Shown: positions 29,631-37,885, numbered from the stretch's first letter. The stretch: DNA of 64,000 bases from an uncultured Erysipelotrichaceae bacterium (GCA_944326095.1 CALVCO010000001.1:22047-86046), one strand, 5' to 3'. Notes: generated by a model from the sequence alone, not told the origin. Translations and numbers: made by a program.

Positions 29631-30016
29631 AATAATTCATAAGCTTTTTCAATATTTTTATCAGGATTTTCCAGGAATTCGATATTTAATTTATCATTTT
29701 CATCATAGCGAGGAATAATATGATAATGCATATGCATTACTGTTTGCCCTGCTGCTTCATTAGCATTATGCAAAATGTTAATTCCTTTTGCATTTGTTTT
29801 TTGATAAATTTTAGTAGCTAATTGTTTGATGACTTTCATTAGTTTTTCATAAGTTTCATCATCACATTCCAATATATTTGTTACATGCTTTTTAGGAATA
29901 ACAACAGTATGTCCAAAAGTAGTTTGCGAAATGTCTAAAAATGCTAGGACATCGTCGTCTTCATAAAGTTTGTAACTTGGAATTTCATTATTTATAATTG
30001 AACAGAATATACACAT
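29624..30016 (-). CDS. HIT family nucleotide-binding protein
   Basis: The protein of 130 aa is a histidine-triad hydrolase. The active-site motif HMHYHIIPR is present, with upstream CIFCSIINNEIPS, whose Cys pair typically helps bind zinc, and FGHTVVIPKKHV. HIT proteins of this type hydrolyse AMP or GMP conjugates such as purine phosphoramidates. The RBS AAAGGAG is followed 9 bp later by the ATG. A -10-like TATAAT lies upstream on the minus strand near 30042. Confidence 0.93.
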   Translation of the reverse strand: MCIFCSIINNEIPSYKLYEDDDVLAFLDISQTTFGHTVVIPKKHVTNILECDDETYEKLMKVIKQLATKIYQKTNAKGINILHNANEAAGQTVMHMHYHIIPRYDENDKLNIEFLENPDKNIEKAYELLK

Positions 30017-30151
30017 AAATATACATCTCCTTTGTTAATATTATATGCTAAAATCGTTAAACTTCACATAAATTTCAGTATATTTATTTAGTATAAGTTT
30101 GCTTAAAGAGAAAAAATATTATAAAATAATAAGGATTTTAGGGAGGAAAAG

Positions 30152-31126
30152 ATGAAAGAGTTTATTAAAAAGTATGGTGTTCTTACAATAATTATATGCT
30201 TTTTAATAGGAGCCATTGGTGTTTATGCTTATAGTCAAGCACAAAGTACTGTTCCTGGTAAAAGTGTAAGTGGTGAGGATATCGTATATAGTATCAATAA
30301 TGAAGATGTTAGTGCTAATACCTTATATGATCAAATGTATGATATCAATGGTATTGGTAGTATTTATTTAACTTTTGAACAAGCAGTATTAGATCAAGCA
30401 ATAGAAACTACTCAAGATATGGAAGATATTGCAGCTTATAATGCTCAACAAATAATTGCGAATTATCAAAGCTCTTATGGTGATGGTTATGAAGATTATA
30501 TCGTGAGTGCTTTAAGACAATCTGGTTATGAATCAATTGCTGATCTTCAACCATATTTAATTTCTCAATTAAAGGGTGAAGAATTAGTTAAAACATATTT
30601 GAGTGAAAATCCTGATGTTTATGCAGCATTTGAACAAGAATATCAACCTCGTAAAGTTAGTCATATCTTAGTGAAAATGGCTGATAGTGAAAATCCTACA
30701 GAAGAAGAATTAGCTAAAGTTCAAGAAATTGAAGATGCTTTAGCTGCAGGGGATGATTTTGGTACAGTAGCTACTGAATATTCTGATGATAGTAGTGCTT
30801 CTAGTGCTGGTAGCTTAGGTTGGATGGATGTTAATACAAACTTTGTTGAATCATTCAAAGAAGCTGCGCTTGCTTTAGAAGAGGGTGAAGTAAGTGATTG
30901 GGTTGTTTCAGAATATGGTTATCATTTGATTAAATGTGATGAGAGTACATATGAAACATTGTCTCAAGATAGTGATTTTGTTTCAAATGTATTAACTTCT
31001 GATGTATCAATTAAACCTAAAGCTGTTTGGGCTAAAGCACAAGAATTAGGTGTTGATTTCAATGGTAATAGTGATTTAGAAGCTCAACTTAAACAATATA
31101 TGTTATTAGATGAGGAGGGCAACTAA
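30152..31126 (+). CDS. PrsA-like extracytoplasmic foldase with parvulin domain
   Basis: This 324-aa exported protein has an N-terminal membrane segment (YGVLTIIICFLIGAIGVYAYSQA) without a lipobox, so it is probably a signal-anchored foldase. Residues 45-165 form the SurA/PrsA-like chaperone part. The PpiC parvulin domain is at about 167-258: VSHILVKMADSENPT, FGTVATEYSDDSSASSAGSLGWMD, and SEYGYHLIKCD. It should isomerise prolyl bonds and help fold secreted proteins outside the membrane. The ATG follows AGGGAGGAAAAG. The next gene begins 1 bp later and encodes a lipoprotein of similar N-terminal layout. Confidence 0.85.
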   Translation: MKEFIKKYGVLTIIICFLIGAIGVYAYSQAQSTVPGKSVSGEDIVYSINNEDVSANTLYDQMYDINGIGSIYLTFEQAVLDQAIETTQDMEDIAAYNAQQIIANYQSSYGDGYEDYIVSALRQSGYESIADLQPYLISQLKGEELVKTYLSENPDVYAAFEQEYQPRKVSHILVKMADSENPTEEELAKVQEIEDALAAGDDFGTVATEYSDDSSASSAGSLGWMDVNTNFVESFKEAALALEEGEVSDWVVSEYGYHLIKCDESTYETLSQDSDFVSNVLTSDVSIKPKAVWAKAQELGVDFNGNSDLEAQLKQYMLLDEEGN

Positions 31127-31127
31127 G

Positions 31128-31979
31128 ATGAAAAATACTAAGAAAATTTTAGTCTTATTATTATCTTTATTAGTTTTAGCTGGTTGTAGCGATGGACACG
31201 CAATGGTTAGTGATCCTAATGAAAAAATATTTAGTGTAGGTGATACAACAGTTACTAAAGGTGATATTTATTCTTCACTAGTAAATAATATTGGTTCATA
31301 TGTAGTTGTTAGTGAAGTAAATAGAGCAGTATTAGATATCTATGTGCCAGTAGATGATGAAATTAATGCTGAAGCTGATGGCATAATGAATAATTATGAA
31401 TCTATGTATGGTGATGCATTAGATACTATGGTAACTTCATATGGTTATAGTGATTCTGAAGAATATCGTAATGAAGGTATTGTTCCAAGTATTCAAGCTA
31501 GAAACCTATATGAAATGTATGTTAATGAGAATTGGGAAACTATTAAACAAGAAAAGAATCCTAAAAAAGGTGTTGTCATTAGTGTAGAAGATGCAGATAC
31601 TGCAAATACAGTAATGAATGCTTTAAATGATGGTACAGCATTGGCTGATGTAATTAGTGAAAATGGACTTACTCATAGCGGTAGTGAAGAATTAATTTAT
31701 GCTGATAGTGATTATCCAGTAGAAGTTATGACAATGGTTAATTCAGCTACAGATGCAACATATGTTACAGTTACATGTGCTGATGGTTCAATTTATGTTT
31801 TAAGTGTTACTGAAAGTGATCCTGAAGCTATTAAAGATGAAGTAGCTGCTGATCTTGCTTTGACTGAAGACATTCAAAGAAATGCATTGGCTCATTATAT
31901 TCAAGCTTCAAATTTTGAAGTTTATGATCGTAATGTTTATGATGCAATTGCTGTAAATTATCCAGAATATCTTGGTTAA
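31128..31979 (+). CDS. PrsA-like lipoprotein with a degenerate parvulin region
   Basis: This 283-aa lipoprotein (KILVLLLSLLVLAGC, lipobox LVLAGC) resembles PrsA in its N-terminal half: IFSVGDTTVTKGDIYSSLVNNIG is the usual SurA-N-like start, then helices around MYGDALDTMVTSYGYSDSEEYRNEGIVPSIQARNLYEMYV. Where the PPIase domain should be (about 152-235) the sequence GVVISVEDADTANTVMNALNDGTALADVISENG keeps the outline but lacks the HILV, GG-LGW and GYH motifs. It is probably a chaperone-only foldase. I chose ATG 31128, preceded by GAGGAGGG; an earlier frame to 31110 overlaps the upstream gene. Confidence 0.75.
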   Translation: MKNTKKILVLLLSLLVLAGCSDGHAMVSDPNEKIFSVGDTTVTKGDIYSSLVNNIGSYVVVSEVNRAVLDIYVPVDDEINAEADGIMNNYESMYGDALDTMVTSYGYSDSEEYRNEGIVPSIQARNLYEMYVNENWETIKQEKNPKKGVVISVEDADTANTVMNALNDGTALADVISENGLTHSGSEELIYADSDYPVEVMTMVNSATDATYVTVTCADGSIYVLSVTESDPEAIKDEVAADLALTEDIQRNALAHYIQASNFEVYDRNVYDAIAVNYPEYLG

Positions 31980-31986
31980 TAAAAAT

Positions 31987-32016
31987 AACCTTTCAAGTTT
32001 TGCTTGAAAGGTTTTT
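31987..32016 (+). terminator. Terminator after the PrsA-like pair
   Basis: A perfect 11-bp stem AACCTTTCAAG/CTTGAAAGGTT with a 5-base loop is followed by three further T bases. Confidence 0.93.
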
Positions 32017-32018
32017 AA

Positions 32019-32174
32019 ATGGGTAAAATAATGAGACAAAGATTAGCAAAGTTTTTAACTAAAACATATGCAAGAATTCTCCTACTTCTAAAAGTAGTAA
32101 GTAGTAAGATGAATTGTTTTTTTGATAAGATAAAGAAAAAAAGGCTTGTTAGCCTTTTTCTCTTTTTAATATAA
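32019..32174 (+). other. Possible small RNA or 51-codon ORF between two terminators
   Basis: Between the terminator ending at 32016 and a second one at 32138-32159 lies a short segment that must be transcribed for the second terminator to make sense. It contains an ORF of 51 codons (ATG 32019, stop 32172-32174) for a basic, leucine-rich peptide starting MGKIMRQRLAKFLTK, but no RBS is visible and its end lies in the terminator. It also contains a small hairpin CTACTT/AAGTAG near 32081-32096. A short non-coding RNA seems at least as likely as a peptide. I recognise neither. Confidence 0.2.
32138..32168 (+). terminator. Second terminator in the 32-kb intergenic region
   Basis: A perfect 9-bp stem AAAAAGGCT/AGCCTTTTT with loop TGTT is followed by CTCTTTTT. 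It is about 140 bp beyond the foldase-operon terminator, with no convincing gene between. Confidence 0.85.
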
Positions 32175-32277
32175 GGGGATAGAATATACTAATTATTGAT
32201 AAGGGGAATACAACAATTAGATTTACAAGGATTCAATTATTATTTCCTTGTGACTATATAGTACAAAAAAACTTTAT

Positions 32278-32311
32278 TATAAATATGTCAGCAATATGTA
32301 AAATTATGTGA
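32278..32311 (+). promoter_or_regulatory. Copy A of a 34-bp shared upstream element
   Basis: These 34 bases match 34177-34210 at 29 of 34 positions. The conserved core ends in AAAATTATGTGA. Copy A ends 68 bp before the start codon of the 560-aa membrane protein, upstream of a possible -10 TAAAAT at 32346-32351. The placement suggests a regulator-binding site or UP-like element. The rest of 32166-32379 is AT-rich, with nothing else that I can assign. Confidence 0.5.
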
Positions 32312-32379
32312 TATTAATTTTTATTGTATATAGATTTAAATTTGTTAAAATAAATATAGAATTTAGTTGGAGGCATTAT

Positions 32380-34062
32380 ATGACTAATTGGAATTTTCAA
32401 TTTAATCAAGGACCTATGAATTTTAAAAGAAATAGTAATTATTCACGAGCTAAACAAAAAAGTGTTAGTAAGTTTGTTATTGCATTAATTATTAGTACTA
32501 TTATTTTATTAGTTGCTTGGTATTTTATTCATCCGGTTATAAATTGGCATTCGCCAGTTAATTTTTTGAATTTAATTGGTTTAGGTATTTATTTTGCAAT
32601 TGTAATTAGTTTTGCAATGTATTATCACATTATTACAATTAAAACTTATCAAAAATTATTTAAATATTTTGGTATTTTAGTTGGTTTAGTGGTTGTTTTT
32701 GTAATTGGTTTAGGTGTTGTTACTTCTCCTATATTTAATGCAAAGGAGTATGCTAGTAGAGTAGAGGTGCAACAAGTTGATTTTGATGTTATTAATGAAG
32801 TGGATTTTAATAAGACACCAATTATTGATAGAGAGTCTACAGTTGCCTTAGGTGATAGGGTAATGGGGCAAATGCCAGAATTAGTATCGCAATTTGAAGT
32901 TAGTGATGATTATACGCAAATATCTTATAAAGATAGCGTATATCGTGTTACACCACTTGAATATGCTGATTTTATTAAATATCTTACTAATCGTGAAGAG
33001 GGTATACCTGCTTATATTTTAGTTAATTCGACTACTGGTGAAGCTGAACTTGTTAAATTAGAAGATTTGGGGCTTGATGGTATGCGATATGTTCCATCGG
33101 GTATGTTTAATGAGAATTTAATGCGTAAATTGCAATTGACTTATCCTACAGAAATATTTGGTGAACCTTCATTTGAAATTGATGAAGAAGGTCATCCATG
33201 GTATATATGTACTACTTATACATATAAGGGTATTGGTAATAAGTTACAAGTAGAAGGCGTTGTATTATTTGATCCAATTACTGGTGATTCAACTAATTAT
33301 GAAAATGTATTGGATGCTCCAAGTTGGATTGATCGTATTTATCCTGAAAGTTTAATTACTGAAGAAATTGATAATTATGGAAGTTTAAAAGATGGTTTTT
33401 TAAATTCCATTTTTGGTCAAAAAAATGTATTTGCGACTTCTGAAGGATATAACTATTTAGAACAAGGTGGAGATATTTGGATTTATTCGGGTTTAACATC
33501 AGTTAATAGTGATTCAGCAAATCTAGGTTTTGTTTTATCAAATCTTAGAACGCATGAAACTATGCAAATAACTAGTGCTGGTGCTGATGAGATGTCGGCG
33601 ATGAATTCAGCAGAAGGTGAAGTTAAGAATTATGGTTATTATTCTACTTTCCCATTGTTGGTAAATGTTCAAGGACAACCAGTATATTTATCAGCATTAA
33701 AAGATAATGCTGGATTGATTAAAATGTATGCTATGGTAGATGCTTCAGATTATCAAAAAGTAGTTACCGTAAATGCAGATGAAGGATTAGAGGCATTACG
33801 TGATAAATATATAAGCACCAGTGGCAATATTATTTTGGATGGTGAAGATTTAGAAGAAAAAACCATAACAGTAGCTGATATTCAATTCTATATGGTAGAT
33901 AATGAAACTAGAGCATATATTACTGATACGCAAAATAATCGTTATAAGATTACTTTGACTAGTGAAAATGAAAATATTTTAGCATTTATTAAACCACAAG
34001 ATAGAATTAAAATTGCTTATGTATATCATGAAGATGTTTCATTAATACAAACAATTGAATAA
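32380..34062 (+). CDS. Membrane protein of unknown function with large extracytoplasmic domain
   Basis: The protein of 560 aa has a basic cytoplasmic N-terminus of about 30 residues. Three membrane helices follow (VSKFVIALIISTIILLVAWYF, LNLIGLGIYFAIVISFAMYYHI, FGILVGLVVVFVIGLGVVTSPIF; about 30-120). A roughly 440-residue acidic part then should lie outside the cell. That part has repeated short strands with motifs such as YAYILVNSTTGEAELV-like (residues about 205-220) and HPWYICTTYTYKGIGNK. No enzyme motif was recognised. I chose ATG 32380 with TTGGAGG 5 bp upstream; the frame extends to 32308 without an RBS. It shares a 34-bp upstream element with the lipoprotein gene at 34272. It stands as a single gene between terminators. 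Confidence 0.7.
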   Translation: MTNWNFQFNQGPMNFKRNSNYSRAKQKSVSKFVIALIISTIILLVAWYFIHPVINWHSPVNFLNLIGLGIYFAIVISFAMYYHIITIKTYQKLFKYFGILVGLVVVFVIGLGVVTSPIFNAKEYASRVEVQQVDFDVINEVDFNKTPIIDRESTVALGDRVMGQMPELVSQFEVSDDYTQISYKDSVYRVTPLEYADFIKYLTNREEGIPAYILVNSTTGEAELVKLEDLGLDGMRYVPSGMFNENLMRKLQLTYPTEIFGEPSFEIDEEGHPWYICTTYTYKGIGNKLQVEGVVLFDPITGDSTNYENVLDAPSWIDRIYPESLITEEIDNYGSLKDGFLNSIFGQKNVFATSEGYNYLEQGGDIWIYSGLTSVNSDSANLGFVLSNLRTHETMQITSAGADEMSAMNSAEGEVKNYGYYSTFPLLVNVQGQPVYLSALKDNAGLIKMYAMVDASDYQKVVTVNADEGLEALRDKYISTSGNIILDGEDLEEKTITVADIQFYMVDNETRAYITDTQNNRYKITLTSENENILAFIKPQDRIKIAYVYHEDVSLIQTIE

Positions 34063-34065
34063 TAG

Positions 34066-34091
34066 AAAAAAAGACCAAACGGTCTTTTTTT
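34066..34091 (+). terminator. Terminator after the 560-aa membrane protein gene
   Basis: A perfect 11-bp stem AAAAAAAGACC/GGTCTTTTTTT with loop AAAC starts 3 bp after the stop codon. Confidence 0.93.
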
Positions 34092-34176
34092 CTTACTGAT
34101 AATTATTTATATTATTAAGGAAAGGATATACAAGTCTTTTATCAACTTGCATATATATAATAACAATAACTTTTCG

Positions 34177-34210
34177 TATAAATTTGTTATCATTATGGAA
34201 AATTATGTGA
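34177..34210 (+). promoter_or_regulatory. Copy B of the 34-bp shared upstream element
   Basis: 29 of 34 bases are identical to 32278-32311, all differences being single substitutions. It ends 61 bp before the lipoprotein start at 34272 and 33 bp before a -10 TATAAT at 34244-34249, almost the same geometry as copy A. Confidence 0.5.
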
Positions 34211-34271
34211 ATTATTTATCGTAAATAAAATTTTTTGCTATGTTATAATTTAATTAGGAGGAAACAAAAAA

Positions 34272-35222
34272 ATGAATAAGATAATACTTACTTTATTAAT
34301 GATGTTGTTGATATGTGGTTGTTCCTCTAATAATGGAGAGGATAGTGAAGTTGAGCAAACTGTTACACCTAGTATAAGTGTAGAAACAGTGAAACCTGTG
34401 GAAAGCGTGGATGTAACCAAATTACCACTAACTAGCATTGGTATCTTTAATGATATCGAAGATCCTTCATTATATTGTGTAGTTGAGATTGAAGCTTATC
34501 AAAATGATGATGAATTTACTTCAATTAATTTTGATCCTTTTTATGATTTTATAAATCAACATAGAAATGATGGTACTTTAGAAACATATAGCTATTATGA
34601 TTATGATAATCCTGATGATACAATATTAAGTACAATGGGTTTTACCCCGCAAAGTACTTATGATTATAAAATTAGTTATTATTATCATTATTATAAAGTT
34701 GATGATAGTATTAAAGATGAATTTTTAGATATATTACATAATTTAAAAGCTAAATATGGTACTAGAATTGAAGAGGGAGATAGTGTAGATATTACTTATT
34801 TTGAAGGTAAAGATACCTTTGTAGAAACTGATGTTTCTACATATGATTTTGAAGAATTACCTTTGGATCATAATGCGGGTGGCTATGATTATTATTTAAT
34901 AGATGCTGAAAATAATTTATATTTAAAAGTTAAAGATGATATTAATGATATATTTATGGCAGGGAAAAGAGATACATTATATGGCATATATTTCCAAGGT
35001 GATGTAATGGAAGATTGTATTAAAGGTTGGTATATAAGTGATAGTGTATATACGCATCATTGGGAAAGTGGAGGTTGGTCTGTTCCTCAAGAACAACTTA
35101 CAGAAAATTTGCGTATAGAGCCTCATGTTAATATTGGTGGTGTAGTTTCATCAGATCCTAATGTTCAAGAAATACTTGATAATTTTGATTATGATAGTGT
35201 TAGTTTAGAAATAGTGGAGTAA
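34272..35222 (+). CDS. Lipoprotein of unknown function
   Basis: This 316-aa predicted lipoprotein (MNKIILTLLMMLLICGC, lipobox LLICGC) has a Ser/Thr/Val/Glu-rich spacer (about 18-55) and an acidic Tyr/Asp-rich domain with stretches such as YYDYDNPDDTILSTMGF and YDYKISYYYHYYKVDDSIKDEFLDILHNLKAKYG. It carries no recognised family motif. The RBS TAGGAGG is 8 bp from the ATG. It shares an upstream element with the 560-aa membrane protein and is followed after 1 bp by a TIGR04076-type gene, which may be in the same transcript. Confidence 0.7.
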   Translation: MNKIILTLLMMLLICGCSSNNGEDSEVEQTVTPSISVETVKPVESVDVTKLPLTSIGIFNDIEDPSLYCVVEIEAYQNDDEFTSINFDPFYDFINQHRNDGTLETYSYYDYDNPDDTILSTMGFTPQSTYDYKISYYYHYYKVDDSIKDEFLDILHNLKAKYGTRIEEGDSVDITYFEGKDTFVETDVSTYDFEELPLDHNAGGYDYYLIDAENNLYLKVKDDINDIFMAGKRDTLYGIYFQGDVMEDCIKGWYISDSVYTHHWESGGWSVPQEQLTENLRIEPHVNIGGVVSSDPNVQEILDNFDYDSVSLEIVE

Positions 35223-35223
35223 A

Positions 35224-35535
35224 ATGAAAAAAGTTAAAATTACAGTTATGAAAATAGCATGTTATGATGACTTGATTGCTAAATATGAAAAACCATTAGA
35301 ACATCCTTGTGATATGCGTCTTGGGCAAGTATTTATTGCAAGTGGATGGGAAAAACCTGATAATTTTTGTGAAAGTGCATGGCAAACAATATCTCCTTTT
35401 GTTATGGCTTTAACATATGGAGCTAAAGATATTTATAATGGTTGGATGAAAAATGAAAATTCAGTTATGATATCTTGTAATGATGGCTTTCGTCCAGTAT
35501 CTTTTTTGTTAGAAGCAATTGATGAAGATGAATAA
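35224..35535 (+). CDS. TIGR04076 family protein, function unknown
   Basis: The protein of 103 aa matches the small TIGR04076 family: an N-terminal KKVKITVMKIACYDDLI strand, a Cys in EHPCDMRLGQVFIA, the FCESAWQTISPFVMALTYG helix and the closing SCNDGFRPVSFLLEAI. Members are widespread in anaerobic Bacillota, often with conserved Cys residues suggesting metal or redox chemistry, but no function is established. It begins 1 bp after the lipoprotein stop and overlaps the following kinase-like gene by 8 bp, so the three genes are probably co-transcribed. Confidence 0.7.
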   Translation: MKKVKITVMKIACYDDLIAKYEKPLEHPCDMRLGQVFIASGWEKPDNFCESAWQTISPFVMALTYGAKDIYNGWMKNENSVMISCNDGFRPVSFLLEAIDEDE

Positions 35536-36019
35536 AATTGTTGTAATAGGTTGCCCTGGTTCGGGTAAAAGTTATTTTAGTAAGCAATTAGCTAAATCAT
35601 TAAATATTCCTATATATCATTTGGATATGATATGGCATAAACCTGATAAAACTAATATAACAAAAGAAGAATTTAAAGATAAAGTGAATGAGATAATAGC
35701 TAAGGATTGTTGGATAATAGATGGTAATTATCAAAGTACTTTAGAACAAAGATTTCAAGCTTGTGATACTATATTTCTGTTGGATTTTCCTTTAGATGTT
35801 TGTTTAAATGGAGCATTATCTAGAATTGGTAAAAAAAGAGATGATCTACCTTGGCTTGAAGAAAATCCTGATGAAGAATTTATTGAATTTATCAAAGATT
35901 TTCCAAATAAACAATTGCCTTTAATATATGAATTATTAAATAAATATAATGATAAAAATATAATTATTTTTAAAAGTCGTGAACAATTACAACAATATTT
36001 AAGGTCAGTCAATGACTGA
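35528..36019 (+). CDS. Small P-loop nucleotide kinase-like protein (topology-modulation/FlaR type)
   Basis: The protein of 163 aa starts with strand and Walker A KIVVIGCPGSGKSYFSKQLA, then HLDMIWHKPD, WIIDGNYQSTLEQRFQACDTIFLLDFPL and a C-terminal INIIIFKSREQL-like strand (NIIIFKSREQLQQYL). This is the adenylate-kinase-like group often annotated as DNA topology modulation protein FlaR; the real substrate is unknown. The start is uncertain: ATG 35528 gives the standard N-terminus, and ATG 35522 or TTG 35519 are possible. No clear RBS exists, so translation probably depends on the upstream gene, which it overlaps. Confidence 0.75.
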   Translation: MNKIVVIGCPGSGKSYFSKQLAKSLNIPIYHLDMIWHKPDKTNITKEEFKDKVNEIIAKDCWIIDGNYQSTLEQRFQACDTIFLLDFPLDVCLNGALSRIGKKRDDLPWLEENPDEEFIEFIKDFPNKQLPLIYELLNKYNDKNIIIFKSREQLQQYLRSVND

Positions 36020-36027
36020 TCTTTTTT
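36001..36027 (+). terminator. Terminator at the end of the kinase-like gene
   Basis: An 8-bp stem AGGTCAGT/ACTGATCT (one G-T pair) with loop CAATG overlaps the stop codon and runs into seven T. Confidence 0.85.
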
Positions 36028-36041
36028 TATGTTTTTAAAAA

Positions 36042-36067
36042 TAAAAAAATCGCTATTTTTAGCGATT
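36042..36067 (-). terminator. Terminator of tmRNA
   Basis: Read on the minus strand, an 8-bp stem AATCGCTA/TAGCGATT with a 4-base loop is followed by TTTTTATTTTT. It lies 12 bp beyond the tmRNA 3' end. Confidence 0.88.
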
Positions 36068-36078
36068 CAATTACTTAT

Positions 36079-36437
36079 TGGTGGAGATGAGGAGAATCGA
36101 ACTCCTGTCCAAGAATAGTCCCACATTCAAACGTCTACAGTTTAGCTTACTGTTGGATAAGACGATCATATGTCAGTAAGCATACCATGATCGAATTTGC
36201 CCATTGAATTTTCGTATCTTATAATAGGACGATTATAAGATCTTATTCATTTAAAAATACGCTACATAATCATTAAATGACAACTGATATGTAGGGGCTG
36301 CAAGCCAGGTCTAGTTAGGCTATATTAAGCAGCAAAAGATAATCTGTTATTTCCGTTTATTTTTTTTTAGTGATTTAGGTCCACAATACCACTGCAATTT
36401 GAATCAAACATAAACCTGTCGAAACCAAGACATCCCC
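36079..36437 (-). ncRNA. ssrA: Transfer-messenger RNA (tmRNA)
   Basis: This 359-nt one-piece tmRNA starts GGGGATGTCTTGGTTTCGAC and ends with the T arm GGAGTTCGATTCTCC, acceptor strand CATCTCC and an encoded CCA. The acceptor stem pairs GGGGATG with CATCTCC (one G-T). The tag frame ends at TAA 36325-36327 and reads KKINGNNRLSFAA back to an in-frame TAA at 36367-36369. The resume codon must therefore be one of the codons in this stretch, most likely one of the first two AAA. The C-terminus SFAA differs from the common ALAA. A good promoter and terminator flank it. SmpB and RNase R are encoded 7-9 kb away. Confidence 0.95.
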
Positions 36438-36451
36438 ATGTTTGCTCCAAT

Positions 36452-36480
36452 ATTATAACAAAAATATGTATAACATGCAA
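36452..36480 (-). promoter_or_regulatory. Promoter of tmRNA
   Basis: On the minus strand, -35 TTGCAT (36475-36480) and -10 TATAAT (36452-36457) are 17 bp apart. The mature tmRNA 5' end begins 14 bp after the -10. Confidence 0.85.
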
Positions 36481-36523
36481 TTTTGGTTATTTAGGGTTAT
36501 AATAAAATAAATGAGGTGTTAGA

Positions 36524-37885
36524 ATGAATGATACAAAAAATGCAGTTGATTTAAGCAAGGGGAATGTTACTAAATTATTAATTAGTTTGGCTTTACCTGC
36601 TATTGCTGCTCAAGTTATAAATGTTTTATATAATATGGTTGATAGAATGTATATTGGTCATATTGATGTTATTGGTAGTGATGCGCTTACTGGAGTAGGA
36701 GTTACCATGCCAATTATTATGTGTGTTTCGGCTTTTGCTGCTTTAGTTAGTATGGGAGGGGCACCAAGAGCTAGTATCTTTTTAGGTAGAAATGATAAAG
36801 ATATGGCGGAAAAGATTTTGGGTAATTGTTTTGTAATGTTAATCATTGTGGCAATTATCTTAACTTTTGGTGTATATATATTTGCTCCAGAATTAGTTAT
36901 GTTTTTGGGAGCCAGTGAGATTACAGCACCATATGGAATTGATTATATTAGAATTTATGCTTTAGGTACTTTCTTTGTTCAATTAACTTTGGGACTTAAT
37001 GCCTTTGTTACATCTCAAGGGTTTGCTAAGACTAGTATGCTTACTGTAGCAATTGGGGCAATTCTTAATATTATACTTGATCCTATTTTTATCTTTGTAT
37101 TTAATATGGGAGTTAAAGGAGCTGCTTGGGCTACAATTATTTCACAAGCTGTTTCAATGATTTGGGTTATTAAATTTTTAAGTAGTAATCGTAGTTATTT
37201 ACGCTTAAGAAAAGCTAATTTTCGTTTAAATCCTAAGATTTTTATTCCATGTCTTAGTTTAGGATTATCACCATTTATTATGCAATTTAGTGAAAGTATA
37301 ATCGTTGTTTGTTTTAATACTAGTTTAGCATTATATGGTGGAGATATAGCAGTTGGGGCTATGACGATACTTTCTAGTGTTATGCAATTTTCTATGTTGC
37401 CTTTACAAGGACTTACCCAAGGGTCACAACCCATTATTAGTTATAATTATGGGGCTAAAAACATGGATAGAGTTAAAAATTGTTTTAAATCATTGCTTAT
37501 TATTAGCTTAGGATATTCTACATTATTATGGGCAGTTGCTGTATTTGCTCCAATGGTATTTATTAGTATCTTTACTAATGATTTAACTCTTAGTGAGTAT
37601 AGTATTACTGCGATGCGTATATATATGGGCATGAGTTTGATATTTGGAGCGCAAATTGCTTGTCAACAGACTTTTATTGCTTTAGGTAAAGCTAAACAAT
37701 CAATATTTTTAGCTTTATGGCGTAAGGTAATATTGTTAATACCATTAATTTATATATTACCTAATTTTGTTGAAGATAAGGCTATGGGAGTATTTTTGGC
37801 TGAACCGATTGCTGATACGATTGCGGTAATGACTACGGTTATTATGTTTGCTTATTATTTTAAAAAGATTTTAAGTACTAAATAA
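36524..37885 (+). CDS. MATE family efflux transporter
   Basis: This 453-aa integral membrane protein should have 12 helices in two similar halves. The N-terminus GNVTKLLISLALPAIAAQVINVLYNMVDRMYIGHI is the typical MATE first helix, and the second half begins LSLGLSPFIMQFSESIIVVCFN. The LQGLTQGSQPIISYNYGAKN segment is a MATE signature of the DinF/NorM-like branch. Such proteins export cationic compounds in exchange for Na+ or H+; the substrate is unknown. GAGGTG precedes the ATG. An HD-GYP response regulator begins 10 bp downstream, so the genes may share a transcript. Confidence 0.93.
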   Translation: MNDTKNAVDLSKGNVTKLLISLALPAIAAQVINVLYNMVDRMYIGHIDVIGSDALTGVGVTMPIIMCVSAFAALVSMGGAPRASIFLGRNDKDMAEKILGNCFVMLIIVAIILTFGVYIFAPELVMFLGASEITAPYGIDYIRIYALGTFFVQLTLGLNAFVTSQGFAKTSMLTVAIGAILNIILDPIFIFVFNMGVKGAAWATIISQAVSMIWVIKFLSSNRSYLRLRKANFRLNPKIFIPCLSLGLSPFIMQFSESIIVVCFNTSLALYGGDIAVGAMTILSSVMQFSMLPLQGLTQGSQPIISYNYGAKNMDRVKNCFKSLLIISLGYSTLLWAVAVFAPMVFISIFTNDLTLSEYSITAMRIYMGMSLIFGAQIACQQTFIALGKAKQSIFLALWRKVILLIPLIYILPNFVEDKAMGVFLAEPIADTIAVMTTVIMFAYYFKKILSTK

